A DNA stretch of 5,709 nt from JAVBOJ01 sp031550755 (GTDB lineage Bacteria; Bacillota; Clostridia; Oscillospirales; UBA929). Made by a program: the position numbers and the translations under genes. The notes beneath the pieces were generated by a model. The model had not been told where the DNA came from and searched no databases. It saw nothing but the letters and a program-made list of their open reading frames with translations. The stretch spans positions 1 through 5,709 of the forward strand of contig JAVBOJ010000094.1 of assembly GCA_031550755.1 (NCBI GenBank), read 5' to 3'. Shown here piece by piece: positions 1 through 4,418 of the stretch (position 1 is its first letter; the number at the start of each line of letters is the position of its first letter).

Positions 1-67
1 TTGCGGCGGAGAAATGAATATTCTTTGGTGAAATTTTCTAAAAATGGGCTATTTTTTTTCATTTCTT

Positions 68-78
68 TATGATAGAAT
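68..78 (+). promoter_or_regulatory. Weak -10 promoter candidate for the esterase gene
   Basis: Two overlapping -10-like hexamers, TATGAT (68-73) and TAGAAT (73-78), lie in the AT-rich stretch about 100 bases before the esterase start. Neither has a convincing -35 box at 16-18 bases; the sequence upstream is mostly T-rich. A start of transcription near position 80-86 would give a leader of about 90 bases. The base composition changes from AT-rich to mixed just here, which supports a promoter, but the call is tentative. Confidence 0.3.
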
Positions 79-160
79 GCCCTCGTAATGCAACGGAAAC
101 CGCTTGGGAAGGGGGGAGGCTCTGTCCCGAAACAATCCGGCTGACCATGAAGAAGAGAAG

Positions 161-168
161 AAAGGAAG
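161..168 (+). promoter_or_regulatory. Ribosome binding site fixing the esterase start
   Basis: AAAGGAAG sits with its AGGA core (163-166) nine bases before the ATG at 176. This start places a Lys-rich n-region and hydrophobic core exactly at the N-terminus of the protein, as expected for a signal peptide. The same frame is open further upstream to a TTG at 104, but that start would put 24 charged residues before the signal peptide and has no Shine-Dalgarno sequence at a suitable distance. Confidence 0.75.
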
Positions 169-175
169 AAAAAAC

Positions 176-3124
176 ATGAAAAAACACAAACTGCTGGCTC
201 TGGCCTTGGCCTTCGCCCTGCTTTTTTCCTGTGCGCCGCTGGCCGTCGCGCTGGAAGAAAATCCCGAACCCGCGCAAACCTCCTGGAAATTTGATTTTGG
301 CCCTTCCGTCAGTGCTGTCCCGGGCTATTTAGGTGTTGGCACCAGTACCAGCTATACCAGTGAGCTGGGCTATGGATGGAAAAACGACGCCCGCATCCAT
401 TTGACCGTGGTCACGGTTTTCGGCTTTCCCAATCCGCTGTACGCCGAATATCTCGGCGGCAACCACATTCGCGAAACCGTAAGCGCCAGCACCTCCAACT
501 ATATTTACCCCACCTTTGTGGTGGATGTGCCCAACGGTGTGTACGATGTGAAGATCGTGCGCGGCGGCTCCGGATTCAGCGTCTGCTCGGGCGCGGTTAT
601 TGAGGAAAATTTCAACGCGGTACCCTGGTTTTCCGACGCGCTCCCCAACACCTATACCACCGAGCCTTCTCAGCCGATTTGGAGCGAGCCCTACGAAGCT
701 TTGGAAGACACCTACACCGCCGTCGTTTGGGACGGACAGCTGACCATTGAGATTACCGGCGCCATGGCCGCCGATGGAACCCAGATTTCCCCCGCCTGTA
801 TCACCGCGATCGAAATCGCGCCGCGCGCCATGGACACCACGCCGCGCGCCGTGCCCAACCTCTACGCGGTGGGCGATTCCACCACCGCCACCTATCCGCC
901 CTTTACCAACCCGTCATTGGCCCCCATCCCCGAGCAGACCGGCTGGGGCTCGGTGCTTGACCGCTTCTTCACCGACGATGTCCACGTGGAGAACTGGGCG
1001 CTGGGCGGCATGTCGGCCAAAAATTATCTGACCGAGGGCTTCTGGAACGATGTGCTGCTCAAGCTGCGTCCGGGTGACGTGGTACTCATCGAGTGGGGCA
1101 TCAACGAGTCGGCCGCCGGCCGGCGCTATATTCCCTCCGACGTGAACTTTGACCCGTGGCTGCGCCGGTACACAAACGCCGTTCTCTCGCGCGGCGGCGT
1201 GCCCATTCTGGTCTCCGGCTCCAGCGCCAACGCAAACTACGGCAACCGCATGAACGCCGTGGCGGCCGCCGACGGGCTGTCCTACATCGACCTGCGCGCC
1301 ATGGTGTCCACCTACAACGGCGCCCGCACCCCGACCCAGCGCGGCTATATCACTGTTGACGGCACCCATCCCTCCCGCGTGGGCGGCATCCTGTGGGCGC
1401 AGATGGTGACAAACTCCATGAAAAGCATTGCGAGTCTGCCCCTCAACGCCTATAACACCGCCACCGCGCCCACGGCGGTCAACGCCGGCCCCACCTATGT
1501 GCCGGAAAACCTGCGCATTCTGCGCCAGACGGCCACCTCGGTGACGCTGGGTTGGGACTGCCCGGAGGATGTCATGTATGATCCCGCACAGCTCATCTCC
1601 CGCTTCCCGATTTACCGCCGCGCCGCCGGCACCGGTGACAACTTCGCCGAATATGCCGAAGCTACCGCCTATGTGCTGCCCGGCATGGAGGGCCCAAAAT
1701 GCTCGATGACCATCGCCCACACCGGCGCGTATGAGTACGCTGTCGCCTCGCGCGGCGTCAACGGTGAGTCGGCCAAGTCGGCCGGTCTGAGCGTCGGCGT
1801 TTACACCGAGCCCGCCGCGGAAACCATTGCCAATCTGCTCGAAATGTACCGCAAGGCCGACCGCTATGACTACACCTATGTGTCCTATGAGGCATTCATC
1901 GCCGCCGCCGAGGCCGCCAAGGCCGCCATGGCCGCGCCGGAGGCCGACCTGACCGCTGCCGCCGCCGAGCTCAAGGCAGCTTATCAGGGCCTTGTCCGCA
2001 TCATGAACACCTATCTGTACGACGATTTCCAAAGCAACTTTGCCGCCGGCTGGGGCACGACCGCCGATCCGAGCGGCGGCGCGCCGACGCTGATCATTGA
2101 GGACAACGGCAACGGCTACCTCAACTACTATGTGGGCGCGTCCGGCGAGCGCTCCCGTAAAAAGACGTTCGTCAGTTATCCCGCCTCCTCCAAGACTGCC
2201 GTGCAGTTTGAGTGGTTCTCCAGCCTGCCCGACAGCCGCAACGTCACCGAGCTGCGCTTTTACAGCGGCAGCAACAACGCCAATTCCCTGTTCTTCGGCC
2301 TGAAGGCGTCCTCCAATGGACACATCGGCTATTTCGCCAGCAACACCGCGCCCAATGTGCGCGGCGACGGCTTCCACGCCGCCTCCAACGCCGTGGATCT
2401 GGGGCTGCCCACCGGCGTGTTGTATCTGGTCAACATCGAGTTTGATTTCGCCAACAAGACCGCCTGGCTGAGCGTAACCCCGCGCGACGAGGCCGATCAG
2501 GCGGAGGTTGACGGCGTCATGGTTGAGGACATCGCCCTGCCGAGCACCGCCACCACCCTGTATGCCATGCGGCTGCATGCCGCACGCGGCCAGAACGATT
2601 CCGGCGGCAACGATCTGTCGGTGCTGTGGAACACCAATCTGGACAACTACGGCCTGTATTATTTCCCGGTCGGTTATTCCGTGGATCTCGCGCCGCTGAG
2701 CGTCCTCCTCAATGAAGCCGCGCCGCTGGAAGAGTGGCGCTATACGCCGGAGTCCTTTGCCGCCGTGACCGAGGCGCTGGGCGTGGCCGAGTGTATCCTC
2801 GGTTATCGCAACAAGGCCCAGAGCGATCTGGACTATGCCGCGGCGCGGATGCGGGAGGCGCTGGACAATCTGATATTCGTCAAGGCCAGCTACCTGAAAG
2901 TGCTGACCCCGTCGCTGCTTTCGGTGAAAAAAGGAAGAATCTATCAGATCCAAATCGACTGCGATGCAGGCAATCCCGATCTGCCCACCTATATATCGCT
3001 CAATCCCGCCCGCGCCATCGTCAGCCGCACGGGACTGATCACCACCAAAGCCGCCGGCACCGTCATGATCCTTGTGTCCGCCGACGGCATCACGAAAACC
3101 ATTACGGTTAATGTTACCAACTGA
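176..3124 (+). CDS. Secreted multimodular SGNH hydrolase, rhamnogalacturonan acetylesterase (CE12)-like
   Basis: A 982-residue exported protein, probably an O-acetyl esterase acting on pectic or related polysaccharide outside the cell. Residues 1-25 form a signal peptide, with likely signal peptidase I cleavage after AVA (23-25); LFSC (16-19) is a poor alternative lipobox because of the Phe. Residues about 36-217 form a beta-rich domain opening with WKFDFGP, as in the N-terminal domain of many CE12 enzymes. The SGNH domain is about 226-420: GDST with nucleophile Ser235, block II Gly278, block III G308-I-N310-E, and DGTH with Asp395 and His398. Next come a fibronectin III-like domain (about 441-545), an Ala-rich FIVAR-like helical segment (549-612), a beta-sandwich of unassigned family beginning DDFQSNFAAGW (about 613-836), a second FIVAR-like segment (838-901) and a Big2-like Ig domain (906-981). 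No LPXTG, SLH or C-terminal membrane segment is seen, so it may be released or held non-covalently. Classic CE12 enzymes are only about 220-260 residues. The esterase fold is secure; the exact substrate is inferred. Confidence 0.85.
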   Translation: MKKHKLLALALAFALLFSCAPLAVALEENPEPAQTSWKFDFGPSVSAVPGYLGVGTSTSYTSELGYGWKNDARIHLTVVTVFGFPNPLYAEYLGGNHIRETVSASTSNYIYPTFVVDVPNGVYDVKIVRGGSGFSVCSGAVIEENFNAVPWFSDALPNTYTTEPSQPIWSEPYEALEDTYTAVVWDGQLTIEITGAMAADGTQISPACITAIEIAPRAMDTTPRAVPNLYAVGDSTTATYPPFTNPSLAPIPEQTGWGSVLDRFFTDDVHVENWALGGMSAKNYLTEGFWNDVLLKLRPGDVVLIEWGINESAAGRRYIPSDVNFDPWLRRYTNAVLSRGGVPILVSGSSANANYGNRMNAVAAADGLSYIDLRAMVSTYNGARTPTQRGYITVDGTHPSRVGGILWAQMVTNSMKSIASLPLNAYNTATAPTAVNAGPTYVPENLRILRQTATSVTLGWDCPEDVMYDPAQLISRFPIYRRAAGTGDNFAEYAEATAYVLPGMEGPKCSMTIAHTGAYEYAVASRGVNGESAKSAGLSVGVYTEPAAETIANLLEMYRKADRYDYTYVSYEAFIAAAEAAKAAMAAPEADLTAAAAELKAAYQGLVRIMNTYLYDDFQSNFAAGWGTTADPSGGAPTLIIEDNGNGYLNYYVGASGERSRKKTFVSYPASSKTAVQFEWFSSLPDSRNVTELRFYSGSNNANSLFFGLKASSNGHIGYFASNTAPNVRGDGFHAASNAVDLGLPTGVLYLVNIEFDFANKTAWLSVTPRDEADQAEVDGVMVEDIALPSTATTLYAMRLHAARGQNDSGGNDLSVLWNTNLDNYGLYYFPVGYSVDLAPLSVLLNEAAPLEEWRYTPESFAAVTEALGVAECILGYRNKAQSDLDYAAARMREALDNLIFVKASYLKVLTPSLLSVKKGRIYQIQIDCDAGNPDLPTYISLNPARAIVSRTGLITTKAAGTVMILVSADGITKTITVNVTN

Positions 3125-3125
3125 G

Positions 3126-3132
3126 TAAGGAG
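3126..3132 (+). promoter_or_regulatory. Orphan Shine-Dalgarno sequence after the esterase stop
   Basis: TAAGGAG, a near-ideal Shine-Dalgarno sequence, begins two bases after the esterase TGA stop. No ATG, GTG or TTG follows at normal spacing; the next start is the dehydrogenase ATG at 3173, 40 bases away. If the hairpin at 3135-3162 forms, only 12 unpaired bases separate this element from that ATG, so it could serve the dehydrogenase across the stem. That role is inference. Confidence 0.35.
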
Positions 3133-3134
3133 TA

Positions 3135-3162
3135 GGGGAGGCCGGCTTTCGCCGGTCTCCCC
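3135..3162 (+). other. Strong 12-bp intercistronic hairpin without T-tract
   Basis: GGGGAGGCCGGC (3135-3146) pairs over its whole length with GCCGGTCTCCCC (3151-3162), with one G-T wobble, around the loop TTTC. It fills most of the 48-bp gap between the esterase and dehydrogenase genes. The bases that follow are GCAAAGGA, not a run of T, so it is not a canonical intrinsic terminator. It could be a partial terminator, a barrier to 3' exonucleases that sets different mRNA levels for the two genes, or a modulator of dehydrogenase translation, since the stem ends two bases before that gene's AAAGGA. Confidence 0.7.
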
Positions 3163-3172
3163 GCAAAGGAAT

Positions 3173-4195
3173 ATGCTGCAAATGACACTGGCCGCGCCGC
3201 AGACCATCACCTCGGCCGAGGTGCCCGTTCCGACGCCCGGAGCGGGTGAGGTTTTGCTGGAAATCGCGCGCGTGGGGATCTGCGGGTCGGATATCCACGC
3301 CTATTACGGGAAGCATCCGTTTATCTCCCTGCCGGTTACGCCGGGGCATGAATTTTCCGGTACGGTGGCGGCGCTCGGCCCCGGCGCGGAGGGGCTGGTC
3401 GTCGGCGACAGGGTGACCGCCATGCCGCAGCTTTTCTGCGGGACATGCCCGCCCTGCCGCGCCGGGCGGTACAATATCTGCGAGCAGCTGCGGGTCATCG
3501 GCTGCCAAAGTACCGGCGCGATGGCGGAGTATCTGGCGCTGCCCGCGTCGCTCTGCGTCCGGCTGCCCGACGCCTTCACGTTTGATCAGGGTGCCATGCT
3601 GGAGCCGCTGGCGGTGGGCATCCACGCCGCGCGCCGCGCCGGGGACATCCGGGGCAAGCATGTGCTGACGCTGGGCGCCGGCACCATCGGAAACCTTGCG
3701 GCGCAAGCCGCCCGCGCTCTTGGGGCGGCGGAGGTCATGATCACCGATGTAAGCGACGCGCGTCTGGCGCTGGCGCGCGACTGCGGCGTCACGCACACGG
3801 TCAACGTGGCGCGGGAGGAGCTGTCCGCCGCGCTGGAGAGAGCCTGGGGAGAGGCCCGCGCCGACGTGATCCTCGAGTGCGTCGGCACGCAGAGCACCAT
3901 GGAGCAGGCCGTGCAAGTCGCCCGAAAGGGGAGCGACATCGTGGTCGCCGGCGTGTTTGAGGACAAGGTCAGCCTCAGCGTGGGGCTGGTGCAGGACAGG
4001 GAGTTGCGCCTGATCGGCACGCTGATGTACACCGAGCAGAGCTGGCGGGACGCCGTGGCCTTCGTGGACGAGGGGAAGGTCACGCTGGAGCCGCTCATGA
4101 GCCGGCACTTTCCGCTGGCAGGGCTGGCCGAGGCCTTCCGGTTTATCGAGCGGAACCGCGAAAGCGCCGTCAAAATTATGGTGGATATAAAATAA
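3173..4195 (+). CDS. Zinc-dependent medium-chain alcohol/polyol dehydrogenase (sorbitol/threonine dehydrogenase class)
   Basis: A complete 340-residue cytoplasmic oxidoreductase of the zinc MDR superfamily, normal in length. The N-terminal GroES-like domain carries the catalytic-zinc site: Cys37 in GICGSD, His59-Glu60 in GHE, and Glu144 in LEP. The structural-zinc lobe is intact with Cys89, Cys92, Cys95 and Cys103. The Rossmann domain has GAGTIG (168-173), and Asp192 at the end of the second strand predicts NAD(H) rather than NADP(H). The family oxidises secondary alcohols of polyols, sugars, sugar acids or threonine; the substrate cannot be read from the sequence, though the neighbours favour a carbohydrate intermediate. 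It lies 48 bp after the esterase gene and is probably co-transcribed with it. The start is uncertain: the ATG at 3173 has AAAGGA only two bases away, while the in-frame ATG at 3182 (residue 4) has it eleven bases away. I keep 3173 because an N-terminus of this length resembles other family members. Confidence 0.9.
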   Translation: MLQMTLAAPQTITSAEVPVPTPGAGEVLLEIARVGICGSDIHAYYGKHPFISLPVTPGHEFSGTVAALGPGAEGLVVGDRVTAMPQLFCGTCPPCRAGRYNICEQLRVIGCQSTGAMAEYLALPASLCVRLPDAFTFDQGAMLEPLAVGIHAARRAGDIRGKHVLTLGAGTIGNLAAQAARALGAAEVMITDVSDARLALARDCGVTHTVNVAREELSAALERAWGEARADVILECVGTQSTMEQAVQVARKGSDIVVAGVFEDKVSLSVGLVQDRELRLIGTLMYTEQSWRDAVAFVDEGKVTLEPLMSRHFPLAGLAEAFRFIERNRESAVKIMVDIK

Positions 4196-4211
4196 AAATT
4201 TTGCTTTTTTT
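4171..4211 (+). terminator. Weak terminator-like element at the dehydrogenase end
   Basis: CAAAATT (4171-4177) and AATTTTG (4197-4203) can form a 7-bp, almost pure A-T stem across the stop codon, and a run of seven T follows at 4205-4211. The stem is weak, its loop is about 19 bases, and it lies partly within translated sequence. The T-run is the more persuasive part. Some readthrough from the dehydrogenase into the next gene is plausible. Confidence 0.2.
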
Positions 4212-4219
4212 GTAAAACT

Positions 4220-4231
4220 AAAACGCGTTTT
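4220..4231. promoter_or_regulatory. Perfect CG-centred palindrome, LacI/GalR-type operator candidate
   Basis: AAAACGCGTTTT is a perfect 12-bp palindrome with a central CG. Operators of LacI/GalR-family repressors, which often control sugar-use genes, typically have a central CG flanked by A/T-rich half-sites. It lies 25 bases after the dehydrogenase stop and about 90 bases before the promoter of the binding-protein gene. No regulator gene is in the window, and A/T-rich sequence makes short palindromes fairly common, so this is a candidate only. Confidence 0.35.
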
Positions 4232-4240
4232 TTGACCGAA

Positions 4241-4256
4241 TTGTATATTTATACAA
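4241..4256. promoter_or_regulatory. Inverted repeat TTGTATA-TT-TATACAA, operator candidate
   Basis: Two perfect 7-bp arms are separated by TT, giving a 16-bp dyad suited to a dimeric repressor or activator; its GTAT...ATAC half-sites recall some GntR-family operators. Its centre is 23 bp, roughly two helical turns, from the centre of the palindrome at 4220-4231. It sits upstream of the likely promoter at 4319-4347, a position more usual for an activator or an auxiliary operator than for a simple blocking site. The protein partner is unknown. Confidence 0.4.
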
Positions 4257-4318
4257 ACGATTTTCGGGATTTAAAAAGTGGTCTTTTCAGGAAAATAACG
4301 TAAATTCATATAAAACCC

Positions 4319-4347
4319 TTGAAAAAAATGTGGAATAAGTATAAAAT
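4319..4347 (+). promoter_or_regulatory. Sigma-A-type promoter of the solute-binding-protein gene
   Basis: TTGAAA (4319-4324) and TAAAAT (4342-4347) are separated by the optimal 17 bases, each differing from the housekeeping consensus at one position. An overlapping TATAAA (4340-4345) is an alternative -10 with 15-base spacing. Transcription would begin near 4354, giving a leader of about 65 bases. This is the best promoter in the window and indicates that the transporter gene is expressed independently of the two genes before it. Confidence 0.65.
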
Positions 4348-4354
4348 ACATTTA

Positions 4355-4387
4355 CATCTGTGTGCCATGTCTTGGCACGACCGGATG
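4355..4387 (+). other. Leader hairpin at the predicted 5' end of the transporter mRNA
   Basis: The upper stem pairs GTGCCA (4362-4367) with TGGCAC (4373-4378) around TGTCT. It can extend through a T-G wobble and a two-base bulge (4380-4381) into a lower stem pairing CATCTG (4355-4360) with CGGATG (4382-4387), again with one wobble. It starts almost exactly at the predicted transcription start and leaves the ribosome binding site unpaired. It may protect the mRNA 5' end. The upper inverted repeat could equally be a DNA operator just downstream of the promoter. Confidence 0.5.
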
Positions 4388-4402
4388 CAGACAAATTTTC
4401 GC

Positions 4403-4409
4403 GAGGAGG
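4403..4409 (+). promoter_or_regulatory. Strong ribosome binding site for the solute-binding protein
   Basis: GAGGAGG lies nine bases before the ATG at 4419, followed by an A-rich spacer. It is the strongest Shine-Dalgarno sequence in the window with a start codon at normal spacing, and it fixes the start ahead of a lipoprotein signal peptide. High translation fits a binding protein, which is usually made in excess over its permease. Confidence 0.85.
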
Positions 4410-4418
4410 AAAAAAGAA

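Noticed and set aside
40..59. AAAAAT-GGGCT-ATTTTT followed by T's, a possible terminator for a gene before the window.
   Set aside because: The stem is six A-T pairs only, too weak for intrinsic termination, and no upstream coding sequence is visible to be terminated.
104..175. An upstream TTG start for the esterase adding 24 residues.
   Set aside because: It would bury the signal peptide behind a charged stretch, has no suitably spaced Shine-Dalgarno sequence, and the ATG at 176 has AAAGGA at nine bases.
1902..1980. GCC-rich, repeat-like DNA.
   Set aside because: It encodes the Ala-rich helices of the FIVAR-like segment; the periodicity follows from codon bias and alanine content, not from a DNA repeat.
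3135..3162. The intercistronic hairpin as a standard rho-independent terminator.
   Set aside because: There is no T-tract after the stem on the + strand, and none on the minus-strand side either (the sequence there is not T-rich), so it was listed as a hairpin of unknown role.
914..4108. A 1064-codon open frame on the minus strand running across the esterase, the intergenic gap and the dehydrogenase.
   Set aside because: It is a compositional shadow. Both sense genes lie in the same forward frame and are GC-rich at third codon positions, so one antisense frame stays free of stops across both. Its translation is dominated by Gly, Arg, His, Ala and Gln with no recognisable motif, while the sense frames have intact catalytic motifs, signal peptide and ribosome binding sites.
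3586..4173. A 195-codon minus-strand frame inside the dehydrogenase gene.
   Set aside because: Ser/Arg/Ala-rich translation without motifs, wholly opposite a gene with complete zinc and NAD-binding motifs; typical antisense shadow.
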